Origin: Pseudomonadota bacterium | GTDB taxonomy: Bacteria > Myxococcota > UBA9042 > PHBI01 | Length of the DNA stretch: 13,259 nucleotides | NCBI GenBank assembly: GCA_005772945.1 | Contig: SXIE01000430.1 | Span: forward strand, 1-13,259 | Reading direction: 5' to 3' | Shown here: positions 6,949 through 13,259 of the stretch, one piece after another | How the letters are laid out: every line of letters begins with the position of its first letter | Numbering within the stretch: the first letter of the stretch is position 1 | Notes under the pieces: model-generated | What the model saw: only the letters and a program-made list of their open reading frames with translations | The model's database searches: none | What the model was told of the DNA's origin: nothing | Translations under genes and position numbers: made by a program

Positions 6949-7148
6949 GCTGCTCCGCGCCCATGATGCACGGACCGCGCACGGGCTACCGCGTCCGCCG
7001 ACGATCGGCGACACTCAACGGCCCCGGGAAGTTGCAGCAGGCGCCGCCCGCGCGCAAGCTGCCCGTGCCACCGAAGGCCGCCGCGCGGCCGCCCGAGTCG
7101 GTGCGCGCCCGCGGGGGCCTCGCGCGCCTGCATCTCCGAAGGAGTCTC
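6949..7148. promoter_or_regulatory. Divergent intergenic region between ABC ATPase and rhomboid genes
   Basis: These 200 bases separate two divergent starts and should hold promoters for both. They include the GGAG serving the ABC gene (complement of a site just after 6948) and the AAGGAG serving the rhomboid gene. I see no convincing -35/-10 pair, terminator or riboswitch-like structure. The plus-strand rhomboid frame is open through this stretch, but its codons do not resemble a rhomboid N-terminus. Confidence 0.4.
7139..7144 (+). promoter_or_regulatory. Ribosome binding site deciding the rhomboid start
   Basis: AAGGAG, four bases before the ATG at 7149, is the best Shine-Dalgarno match in this region. 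It favours that start over the longer open frame beginning at 6927. Confidence 0.75.
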
Positions 7149-7784
7149 ATGCCATCCCGTGACTTGACCGTTTCCGCCAAGAAGGCGCCACCGGCCGCCG
7201 GCGGCACCAAGGACCAGATCCGCCAGCGCATCCTCGTGCTCGGTATCGGCCTCGGGATCATGTGGGGGCTCGAGGTCATCGACGCGATCCTCGGGCAACC
7301 GCTCAACAACCTCGGGATCCACCCGCGCGAGCTCGACGGCCTGCCAGGGATCTTCCTGTCGCCGGTCCTGCACGCGGACTTCCCGCACCTCATCGCGAAC
7401 ACTGTGCCGTTCCTGGTGCTGGGCTTCTTCGTCACGCTGCGCGGCCTGCGCGTCTTCACCGTCGTGACGCTCTTCACGGCGCTCGGCGGCGGTCTGCTGG
7501 TGTGGCTTGCGGCGCGGTCGGGCTCGGTCATCGGCGCCAGCGGTGTCATCTTCGGGTACTTCGGCTACTTGATGGCGATGGGGATCTTCGAGCGCTCGGT
7601 GAAGTCGATCGCGCTCGCGGTGATCGTCGGGCTCCTCTACGGAGGGATCATCTTCGGCGTCGTGCCGACCGACGGGCGCGTCTCGTGGGAGGCGCACCTC
7701 TTCGGCGTGCTCGCGGGCGTCGTCTGCGCGTACCTGGGCAATCGCAAGGTCGCCGCCGCCAAGAAGGCCAAGAAAGCGGTCTGA
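7149..7784 (+). CDS. Rhomboid family intramembrane serine protease
   Basis: 211-residue polytopic inner-membrane protease that cleaves membrane-spanning substrates within the bilayer. The catalytic serine sits in GASG (Ser131) and the catalytic histidine in WEAHLFGVLAG (His183), giving the Ser-His dyad. The upstream motif HADFPHLIANT (His75, His80, Asn84) matches the conserved H-x4-H-x3-N segment of the oxyanion region. About six membrane helices fit, from residue 26 (QRILVLGIGLGIMWGLEV) to about 196. Both termini are positively charged; the C-terminus ends in a Lys/Ala-rich tail (KVAAAKKAKKA). The length matches a compact six-helix bacterial rhomboid without extra domains. The start is fixed by AAGGAG at 7139-7144. 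It converges with the TPR gene, only 8 bases away, with no terminator between. The substrate cannot be told from the sequence. Confidence 0.93.
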   Translation: MPSRDLTVSAKKAPPAAGGTKDQIRQRILVLGIGLGIMWGLEVIDAILGQPLNNLGIHPRELDGLPGIFLSPVLHADFPHLIANTVPFLVLGFFVTLRGLRVFTVVTLFTALGGGLLVWLAARSGSVIGASGVIFGYFGYLMAMGIFERSVKSIALAVIVGLLYGGIIFGVVPTDGRVSWEAHLFGVLAGVVCAYLGNRKVAAAKKAKKAV

Positions 7785-7792
7785 CCCTGGGC

Positions 7793-8710
7793 TCAGAAGT
7801 TCGTCAGGCGGAAGAACTGCCCCATGTCGCGGATCGACGCGAAGTCGCTATCTTTGCGGGCCGCGGCCAACGCCCTCTTCGCGTCCGACGTGCCCGCCTT
7901 GTAGAGCACCGTCAGCTCGGCGAGCGCTTCCTTCTTCTTGCCCGCCAGCGCCAGCTCGCACGCGTAGTTGTAGCGCGCCCAGACGTTGTCGGGGTTCGTC
8001 TGGACGGCCTTCTCGTAAGCCGCGAGCGCGGCCTTGTGGTCGCCGGCCTTGCGCGCCGCGAGCCCCTGATCGTTGAGGCGCGTCGACTCCTTCGGGTCGA
8101 TGGTGACCGCACCCCCCTTCGGAGCGCTCGGTTCCGCGGGCGCCGCCACGACCTCGGCCGCCACGGCGTCCGCGGCCAACGCCCCATCGGCACCGACGAC
8201 CACGTCGTCGCCCGTCACTTCCCCGGCCCCCGCGACCTCGTCCACCGCGCCGGCCGCCTCGGCGCCCTCGACCTCGACCTCGGCGACCTCGGCCTCGACC
8301 TCGGCGACCTCGGCCTCGACCTCGACCTCGACCTCGGCGACCTCGCCCGTCTCGTCGGCCTCGACCGCGCCGTCTGCCGCCTCGGCCGCGTCTTCGGTGG
8401 CCCCGTCGGCCACCTCGTCGCTGCCCCCGGCGTCGGCCGCCGCGCCCGCGTCCGCCACGGCGCTCCCGGTCTCCGCGGTCGCCGCCGCCGTCGTCGTCGT
8501 CGCGGGCTCGCCGCCCTCGCCCGGCTTCAAGACGACCAACACCACGGCCGCGGCCACGCCGCCGAGAACCACCATCGCCGCGATCCATGCGACCGCGGGG
8601 ACCCTTCCCTTGCGTTTGACGACGACGGCCTGCGCCGTCTGCGTGTCGTGGGTCACGGGTCCGTCGTCGGGCTCTTCACGCGGGTCGCTGCTTCGAGGTG
8701 ACTTCGCCAT
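7793..8710 (-). CDS. Membrane-anchored TPR protein with acidic Glu/Val repeat linker
   Basis: 305 residues in three parts. A basic cytoplasmic N-terminus (1-36, ending VVVKRKGR) precedes one membrane helix (37-61). A long acidic, Ala/Glu/Val-rich low-complexity linker follows (62-200), containing an alternating Glu-Val/Ala tract at 123-148. The C-terminal helical domain (about 205-300) includes at least one clear TPR (ESTRLNDQGLAARKAGDHKA then AYEKAVQTNPDNVWARYNYA) and a probable second half-repeat (CELALAGKKKEALAEL). By the positive-inside rule the linker and TPR domain should be extracytoplasmic. The role is unknown; the layout suggests a periplasmic scaffold spaced from the membrane by a disordered linker. 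The start lies 9 bases after the stop of the tRNA-dihydrouridine synthase gene, so the two are probably co-transcribed. No strong ribosome binding site is seen, and coupling to the upstream gene is plausible. Confidence 0.85.
   Translation of the reverse strand: MAKSPRSSDPREEPDDGPVTHDTQTAQAVVVKRKGRVPAVAWIAAMVVLGGVAAAVVLVVLKPGEGGEPATTTTAAATAETGSAVADAGAAADAGGSDEVADGATEDAAEAADGAVEADETGEVAEVEVEVEAEVAEVEAEVAEVEVEGAEAAGAVDEVAGAGEVTGDDVVVGADGALAADAVAAEVVAAPAEPSAPKGGAVTIDPKESTRLNDQGLAARKAGDHKAALAAYEKAVQTNPDNVWARYNYACELALAGKKKEALAELTVLYKAGTSDAKRALAAARKDSDFASIRDMGQFFRLTNF
8267..8344 (-). repeat. In-gene hexanucleotide (GAGGTC-type) repeat encoding Glu-Val/Ala dipeptides
   Basis: Thirteen successive six-base units, GAGGTC or near variants (GAGGCC, and GTCGCC phases), code for alternating Glu and Val/Ala at residues 123-148 of the TPR protein. 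The higher-order order of units (EVAEVE, EVEAEVAEV) is itself repeated, which suggests expansion by slippage or unequal exchange. Unit number is likely to vary between strains. Confidence 0.8.
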
Positions 8711-8719
8711 AGGGCGAGC

Positions 8720-9808
8720 TTAGGCGGCCGCCGATTCCTTGTCGACCGCATCCCCCCCGACATCCCGCCCAGGCGCCGCGTGCCAGGCGTGTTCCAACAT
8801 TCCGAGCCCCGCGACGCTCACCTCGAGGTGCGCCAGCATCGCCTCCGGCGTCGCCAGCTTCAGGCAGCGCACGCGCAAGCCGGGATCGGCCCCAAAGCCC
8901 TTCAAGAAACGCGCGAGCATCATGCGCATGCGTCCCGGCCCGACCTTGGGCGGGTACTGCGCATCGAGCAACGCGAGGTAATGCCGCAGCGCCGCGATCG
9001 TATCGCGCCACGTCGGCGCGAACATCGGCCGCCCCGCCGCCACGTCCGCGATCTGCCGAAAGATCCACGGGTTGAGGATCGCGCCCCGCCCGATGAGCGC
9101 CCCATCCGCCCCGCTCGCGGCGAGGCGCGTCAACGCGTCCGCCGGCGTCACGATGTCGCCCGACCCGAGGATCGGGATGCGCGCCCGCGCCTTGAGCGCG
9201 CGTACGACCCCCCAATCCGCCTCGCCCGAATACAGCTGCATGCGCGTTCGGCCATGCACCGCGAGCGCGCTCGCGCCGTGGTTCTCGGCCACCTTCAGCG
9301 TCTCGAGGTAATTGACCGAGCCGGCGTCCCAGCCCGGTCGGATCTTGATCGTCACGGGGATCTGCACGGCCGCCGTGACCCCGTCCAGGATCGCCGCGAG
9401 CCGCGGGAGGTCGCGCAAGAGCCCCGCGCCGCCGCCGCGCCGGCAGATCTTCGGCTCGGGGCAGCCGCAGTTGATGTCGACCGCCTCGGCCCCGGCGTCC
9501 TGGACCATGCGCGCGCCCTCGGCGATGCGCTCGGGATCGGCGCCGTAGAGCTGGATGGCGATCGGCCGCTCGGACGCGTGGAAGGGCATGCGGATGACGG
9601 TCCGCAGCTGACCGCGCGTGAGCATGTCGACGTTGATGAACTCGCTCACGAAGAGCCCGACGGCGTCGCCCGAGCAGTGCCGAACGAGGCGCCGGAAGGG
9701 CGAGTCGGTGACGCCGCTCATGGGCGCGAGCACCAAGCCCGGACGCACGTCGACCGCGAACGGGGAACGCAGAATGCGATAGGCAGGTAGCGGCGTGGGC
9801 ATCATCAT
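8720..9808 (-). CDS. tRNA-dihydrouridine synthase (Dus family)
   Basis: 362-residue cytoplasmic FMN enzyme that reduces uridine to dihydrouridine in tRNA using NADPH. The TIM-barrel motifs run in order: FMN-binding LVLAPMSGVTDSPFRRL (25-41), IQLYGADPE (86-93), DINCGCPEPKICRRGGGAGL (111-130) with the catalytic Cys116, TIKIRPGW (153-160) with the FMN-contacting Lys155, AVHGRTRMQLYSG (183-195) with His185, GSGDI (215-219), and DGALIGRGAILNPWIF (235-250). The family usually has NGDI where this has SGDI. The C-terminal helical domain (about 265-345) binds tRNA but lacks the typical DusB end motif, so I do not assign a DusA/B/C subtype. Three ATG codons in a row (9800-9808) make the exact start uncertain by two residues. 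It is followed after 9 bases by the TPR gene. Confidence 0.93.
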   Translation of the reverse strand: MMMPTPLPAYRILRSPFAVDVRPGLVLAPMSGVTDSPFRRLVRHCSGDAVGLFVSEFINVDMLTRGQLRTVIRMPFHASERPIAIQLYGADPERIAEGARMVQDAGAEAVDINCGCPEPKICRRGGGAGLLRDLPRLAAILDGVTAAVQIPVTIKIRPGWDAGSVNYLETLKVAENHGASALAVHGRTRMQLYSGEADWGVVRALKARARIPILGSGDIVTPADALTRLAASGADGALIGRGAILNPWIFRQIADVAAGRPMFAPTWRDTIAALRHYLALLDAQYPPKVGPGRMRMMLARFLKGFGADPGLRVRCLKLATPEAMLAHLEVSVAGLGMLEHAWHAAPGRDVGGDAVDKESAAA

Positions 9809-9820
9809 CGTCGGCCGCGC

Positions 9821-9849
9821 GCCTTACCGGGCTGCGTGCGGGCGGTCAA
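9821..9849 (-). promoter_or_regulatory. Weak candidate promoter upstream of the Dus gene
   Basis: On the minus strand, TTGACC (complement of 9844-9849) is a near-consensus -35, followed after 17 bases by TAAGGC (complement of 9821-9826), a poor -10. It would start transcription close to the first ATG, leaving almost no leader. Support is limited to the -35 match and the spacing. Confidence 0.2.
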
Positions 9850-9909
9850 GCACTTGGCCGATTGGACGGTTGGACGACATCCGCGAGCAACGAGACCGTG
9901 AGGTCGAGC

Positions 9910-10008
9910 GAGGCCGCGCGACGGCTTCATGAGCTTGACGCGCGCGTCGCCCGTCGCGTCGAGGCTGCCGTTGCCGGAGTAGTCGTCGGAAAGGGTGCAG
10001 TCGTCGGC
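9910..10008 (-). other. Short coding-like stretch without a start, possible remnant of the cysteine-rich gene
   Basis: The 240 bases between the Dus start and the end of the second cysteine-rich frame contain no complete gene. Within them, 33 codons on the minus strand read like real protein (ADDCTLSDDYSGNGSLDATG, then DARVKLMKPSRGL), with G or C at nearly every third position. The frame is again +1 relative to the cysteine-rich frame ending at 10049. It may be a decayed C-terminal piece of that protein. Codon quality drops on both sides. Confidence 0.3.
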
Positions 10009-10048
10009 TCGCGCCGGGCCAGCGCGCCCGCGATGCCGCGTCGTCGAT

Positions 10049-10768
10049 CTATTCAGGCCCGCAGACGTCGACCAGGGCGTCGTCCGCCGGCGAGATGCGG
10101 GCGCCATGGTGGAGCACTGCGGTCCCGCACGTGGTTGTCGCGGGGCAGTCCGTCTGCCCGCCCGGGCAGGGGCGAACGCACGTGTTGGCCGCGCAGATGA
10201 GCCCGAGCTCGCAGTCATGGGTGGTCTCGCAGGGATCGTTCTCGTCGCCCACGCCCGCGGACAACGTGCCGCACGCATGGCGCGGTGCAAGCGCCGCCGG
10301 CTCGATGAACGCGAGGCACAGCTCGGGATCCGTGCAGTCGGATTGCCGCGCGCATGTGACACCCTGGATCTTGGCCGAGCCGTCGCAGAAGGTCACGATG
10401 CCGATCGACGCGCTCGTAAGGCCGTCGGCGAGCTCCGTTCCGACGCAAGTCTCCCCCGTCGGACAGTCGCCGTCCGCCGAGCAGTGGCTTCGGCACAAGC
10501 CGGCGGCGCACAGCCCAGTCGCGCACGCGGAGTCGCTCGCGCAGGGTGCGCCCGGGAGTTGGCCCGAGGGATCGGGGGCCTGGCACACGCCCCGCCGCCG
10601 CCCGGGGCTCGTCAGGTAGTGGCCGAAGCACCAGCGCGGGCGCTTGCAGTCCGCCTCCCGCGCGCAGAAGGCAATGTCGCAGAGGCCGTCGTCGCGGCAG
10701 GAGGCGTCGAGGGGACAGCCCCAGGTGAGCCCGATCTCCTCACAGTCCGGGTCCGGCGCTTTCGCCAC
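10049..10768 (-). CDS. Cysteine-rich repeat protein, probable C-terminal part of the upstream gene
   Basis: 239 residues with some 30 cysteines arranged in short disulfide-knot-like repeats of the myxobacterial type: GAPCASDSACATGLCAAGLC, then CSADGDCPTGETCVG, CARQSDCTDPELC, and CETTHDCELGLICAANTC. Such repeats occur in secreted or surface proteins, yet this frame has no signal peptide; it begins directly with APDPDCEEIGLTWGC. The GTG at 10768 is preceded by GGAGGAG (complement of 10772-10778), so separate translation coupled to the overlapping upstream frame is possible. More likely the frame is the continuation of 10740-13172 after a +1 frame change, because the same kind of repeat occurs there and the two overlap by 29 bases. 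The function is unknown; adhesion or an extracellular scaffold role is a guess. Confidence 0.65.
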   Translation of the reverse strand: MAKAPDPDCEEIGLTWGCPLDASCRDDGLCDIAFCAREADCKRPRWCFGHYLTSPGRRRGVCQAPDPSGQLPGAPCASDSACATGLCAAGLCRSHCSADGDCPTGETCVGTELADGLTSASIGIVTFCDGSAKIQGVTCARQSDCTDPELCLAFIEPAALAPRHACGTLSAGVGDENDPCETTHDCELGLICAANTCVRPCPGGQTDCPATTTCGTAVLHHGARISPADDALVDVCGPE

Positions 10769-13172
10769 CCTCTCCTCCGCCTTCTCCGCCCTCCTCCGGC
10801 TTGTCCTCGCCGAGGGGGAAGCAGACCTGAAAGCTCGGAAGGGCGTTCGACCACGACGCGGCCTGTTTCAGCGAATCAAGGGTCGGGACGGAGCAGCTCG
10901 TGGTGGCTTGGCAGGCGCTCCCTGCCGCGTTCGCGTCGAAGACTGTGCAACTGCCGGCCACGCCGGAGGGCTGCGGGGCATTCAGCGGGATGCCGAGGAG
11001 CTCGAGCTCCATGCTGTTCGACGCGCACTGCGGATCGGACCGGTCGATGTGCACGTCGATCGCGAGCAGGTCGATCGGCGGAAACTTCTTGCCGAAGACG
11101 CAGGGTACGTGGGCATCGGAGAGGTCGATGGTGTAGCGCGGCTCGTCGTTGCCGAGCGCCGGCGCGTTGACCCCATCGTGGTGGATCTCGACGCGGGTGT
11201 CGTCGACCCGCACCACGCCGAACTTCACCGCGGCCTTCCCCTCGCGCTGCCGGTTGCCCGCCTCGCCCTCGACGGGCGCGAGGCGGTTTCCGCCCTGCTT
11301 GCACGTGTGATCGCCGCGCTCATCACAGAACGCCGACGCGCAAAATTGCCAGGCTGGGAAGTCCGTCCCTTCGCCCGCCGCCGTCGGCGGGCAGGTCGCG
11401 CCGTTTTCTTGGAGGATCGGCTGGCAGGTCTGAACGTTCTTGCCGTTGTGATAGGCGGTGGTGGCGACCCCATCATAGGCGTTCGCCAAGCCATGCGCGT
11501 CGTCGGGCCAGCCGGACGCACAGAACCTGAGCGGGAGAAAGTTGCCCCACTCCTGGCGGATCGCCATCTCCGCCGCGTTGTCTTTCCGGCTGATGGCGCT
11601 CCACCATTCGATCAGCGGGAGGCCCACGCCGGCTTTGGTCAGGCGTGCATAGTCGCCGTCGTCATAGGCCGAGCCGTCGTTGAGGAAAGCGAGCTTCGGC
11701 TTGTCGCCGAGCGTTTCGAAGTCGTAGTGGCGGAGCGCCTGCCAGCGGTCTTCGCATTCGCTGCTGGCCGCCACGAGCGACGCCTTGCACAGGTTCGGGT
11801 CGAGCACCGACCAACGCGGCTCGAAGGACGGGGCGCATTGGGGCGCGGGTCCATCGAGGCATTGGACGGCCGTGATGTCGTCGAGGGTCCCCTCGCCATG
11901 GGTGCTGTTGTCCGTGATGAGCGGAGGGCCCGGCGGAATCGTCTTTTTTGTCAGCGACTTGTAGCCGCGGCGCTGGCATTCCCCCTGACCGCTGGCCCCT
12001 GCCCAGGCGCACACGGCGGGGTGACTCACCGAGGTCGCCTCGAGTTCGGGCGCGTACTGACAGCTGGTCGCGGCCTCCGCATCGGAGCCCAGGTGCGCGT
12101 TGACCGTGGTCTCGACGCTTGCCGAGTACGCCGGCACGCACCAGGCGCTGTCGCAGTCTGCGTCGGAGCCGCAGGCCTCGCCGCCCTTCTTGGTCGGGTG
12201 CCATCCGCAGGTGAGGTCCCAATCCTCCTCGCCGTGCGGGTTGTGAACGTTCGGGGCGAAGTGCTCGAGGCACTCGCCACAACGGTAGGCATCGTCAGAC
12301 GGGACGCATTTGCGGCGGATCTGCCCGCAGTCGGCGTCGCAGATCGCCTGGTCCTTCGTGGTGCAGCGGCCGTCCCGACATGGGGCTCCGCCGCACTCGA
12401 CGTCCTCGATGCAGGCGCGGCCAAAGAGGACGATGGGGCGGCACTCGCGGGTCGCGGGCGCGGTCCCGCCGACCTCGAAGTAGCCCGCTTTGCACTCGCC
12501 GCACCACGCCCCGTGGTAGGGCACGGACACGGCGTTGGCCTCACGGCCCTGCTCGTCGCAGCGGGCCTCGCGGCCGCGGGTGGTGATCGCCTCCGGGTCG
12601 GCGTGGTAGTACGCGTACACGCGGACGTCGGTCAGGTCGATCCCGATGTCGGCGGCCGCGCCAGGCGGATCCGAAGCCGAGGGGCTCAGGTACATGTTGC
12701 GCCCGACGTTTCCTGGACCGAACTCCCAGCGGGAGTCGTAGGGGCCCGACGGTGGGCTGTGACTCGGCGGGACGCTGCCCACGAAGGTGAGCTTGTCGCC
12801 GCCTTGGTCCTGCTGGTGTCGCCGGTTCACGAGCACGCCGTCGATCGTGACGCGCGGCTCGTCCGACGTGACGGCTGGCGTGTCCGTGGGATCCCAGGGA
12901 GCGGGCGGGATCGTGAGGTTCTCGCCCCAGGCGATGGTGACCGCGTGCGTGCGCAAGTCCCAACTGAGCGGCACCACGTCTTCGCGGCCCCCCTTGGTCT
13001 GGCGGCGGCCGGTCACGAGGTGCAGGTTGCAATGGTTTTGGCCGTCGCAGGTGACATAGGCGAGGAAGTCCGAGGCCCTGGCCGCGAGTCGCGTCTCGAG
13101 GACGCGGTTGTCGGGGAGACTGACAGCGCCGATCGAGTTCACCGAGCGCGGTATCCGGCGTCCTTGAACCAA
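10740..13172 (-). CDS. Large cysteine-rich, probably secreted protein; 5' end likely missing and 3' end frame-shifted
   Basis: 810 residues of open frame that I cannot assign to a named family. Residues 1-200 are mostly beta-like. Residues 205-345 hold dense cysteine motifs (WCGECKAGYFEVGG, ACIEDVECGGAPCRDGRC, GEACGSDADCDSAWC), common in myxobacterial surface proteins. Later parts carry scattered Cys pairs, and residues around 660-730 contain DEPRYTIDLSDAHV and LLAIDVHIDRSD, echoing DEPRVTIDGVLVN near residue 104. The protein looks extracytoplasmic, but there is no signal peptide or lipobox. The first codon available is TTG 13172, with GTG 13142 as an alternative, and the N-terminus overlaps another frame. 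The Gly/Glu tail (EEGGEGGGEGGE) ends seven codons after the phase where the 10049-10768 frame begins. I infer one gene of about 1,040 codons, damaged at the 3' side and perhaps cut at the 5' side. Confidence 0.7.
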   Translation of the reverse strand: MVQGRRIPRSVNSIGAVSLPDNRVLETRLAARASDFLAYVTCDGQNHCNLHLVTGRRQTKGGREDVVPLSWDLRTHAVTIAWGENLTIPPAPWDPTDTPAVTSDEPRVTIDGVLVNRRHQQDQGGDKLTFVGSVPPSHSPPSGPYDSRWEFGPGNVGRNMYLSPSASDPPGAAADIGIDLTDVRVYAYYHADPEAITTRGREARCDEQGREANAVSVPYHGAWCGECKAGYFEVGGTAPATRECRPIVLFGRACIEDVECGGAPCRDGRCTTKDQAICDADCGQIRRKCVPSDDAYRCGECLEHFAPNVHNPHGEEDWDLTCGWHPTKKGGEACGSDADCDSAWCVPAYSASVETTVNAHLGSDAEAATSCQYAPELEATSVSHPAVCAWAGASGQGECQRRGYKSLTKKTIPPGPPLITDNSTHGEGTLDDITAVQCLDGPAPQCAPSFEPRWSVLDPNLCKASLVAASSECEDRWQALRHYDFETLGDKPKLAFLNDGSAYDDGDYARLTKAGVGLPLIEWWSAISRKDNAAEMAIRQEWGNFLPLRFCASGWPDDAHGLANAYDGVATTAYHNGKNVQTCQPILQENGATCPPTAAGEGTDFPAWQFCASAFCDERGDHTCKQGGNRLAPVEGEAGNRQREGKAAVKFGVVRVDDTRVEIHHDGVNAPALGNDEPRYTIDLSDAHVPCVFGKKFPPIDLLAIDVHIDRSDPQCASNSMELELLGIPLNAPQPSGVAGSCTVFDANAAGSACQATTSCSVPTLDSLKQAASWSNALPSFQVCFPLGEDKPEEGGEGGGEGGESAGPGL
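10769..10800 (-). other. Purine-rich tract at the junction of two cysteine-rich frames
   Basis: The coding strand repeats GGCGGAGAAGGCGGAGGAGA-like units that encode EEGGEGGGEGGE at the end of the upstream frame. The downstream frame takes over at GTG 10766-10768, one base later in phase. The tract is therefore either a slippage site where one base was gained, a place of assembly error, or a real translational restart: GGAGGAG (complement of 10772-10778) is a strong Shine-Dalgarno match. Confidence 0.55.
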
Positions 13173-13259
13173 CTGACGATGTGGCCTCTGGGCAACTCGT
13201 TCATGGCACGCAAGACCTCCCGGTCGACGGCGTCACGAGAGCGGGCTTTGGCTCTTCGA
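13139..13259 (-). CDS. C-terminal fragment of an unidentified protein, possibly an IS630-like transposase (start outside window)
   Basis: From the right edge the minus strand reads 39 codons to a TGA at 13139-13141, with G/C-rich third positions. The end, AMNELPRGHIVSWFKDAGYR, resembles the closing helix and W-F-x-x-x-G-Y ending of many DDE (IS630-type) transposases, preceded by a basic KARSRDAVDREVL helix. The match is from memory and the fragment is short, so the family is uncertain. Its stop overlaps a GTG (13142) of the cysteine-rich frame in a GTGA arrangement. If it is a transposase, the insertion-sequence end would lie between here and the cysteine-rich gene. Confidence 0.45.
   Translation of the reverse strand, partial: RRAKARSRDAVDREVLRAMNELPRGHIVSWFKDAGYRAR

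Noticed and set aside
7785..7792. Possible terminator between the convergent rhomboid and TPR genes
   Set aside because: The gap is 8 bases and shows no hairpin plus T-run.
8264..8345. Possible CRISPR-like or regulatory tandem array at the hexanucleotide repeats
   Set aside because: The repeats are in frame inside a gene, have no spacers, and encode a regular dipeptide pattern.
7262..8701. 479-residue plus-strand open frame crossing the rhomboid and TPR genes
   Set aside because: It overlaps a well-supported rhomboid in another frame and runs antisense to the TPR gene. The Leu-Asp repeats are just the complement of the Glu/Val tract.
8073..8723. 216-residue Ser/Thr/Ala-rich plus-strand frame resembling a mucin-like protein
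   Set aside because: It is the antisense reading of the acidic low-complexity linker of the TPR protein. The opposite strand has a membrane helix and a TPR domain and is clearly the coding one.

Overview
The window is very GC-rich (roughly 70%), with strong G/C preference at third codon positions, GTG and TTG starts, and large cysteine-rich surface-type proteins. It also carries a STAND-type ATPase joined to a winged helix. This combination suggests a myxobacterium or related Myxococcota (Polyangiales-like), judged from gene content and style only.

Left part (1-3588): the C-terminal part of an adenosylcobalamin-dependent acyl-CoA mutase of the MeaA (ethylmalonyl-CoA mutase) type runs in from the left edge. 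A small RidA-family protein converges on it. Divergent from the RidA gene, across 54 bases, is a 672-residue STAND-like NTPase with a C-terminal OmpR-type winged helix, probably a transcriptional regulator.

Middle part (3546-7784): three minus-strand envelope genes lie in a row. In transcription order they are a fusion of two MlaF-like ABC ATPases in one chain, an unrecognised five-helix membrane protein, and a YihY/BrkB-family membrane protein. The YihY/BrkB gene is interrupted by one in-frame TAG, with the second half intact in the same frame. A rhomboid intramembrane protease diverges from the ABC gene on the plus strand.

Right part (7793-13259): a tRNA-dihydrouridine synthase gene is followed after 9 bases by a membrane-anchored TPR protein with a Glu/Val repeat tract. 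Upstream of these lie two overlapping cysteine-rich reading frames in different frames (10740-13172 and 10049-10768). They look like one roughly 1,040-residue surface protein broken by a +1 frame change in a purine-rich tract. Its 5' end shows no signal peptide and abuts a 39-residue fragment that may be the end of a transposase.

The most notable items are the tandem MlaF-like ATPase, the single amber codon splitting an otherwise complete YihY gene, and the broken cysteine-rich gene. I see no tRNA or rRNA gene, no CRISPR array, and no clear new defence or biosynthetic system.
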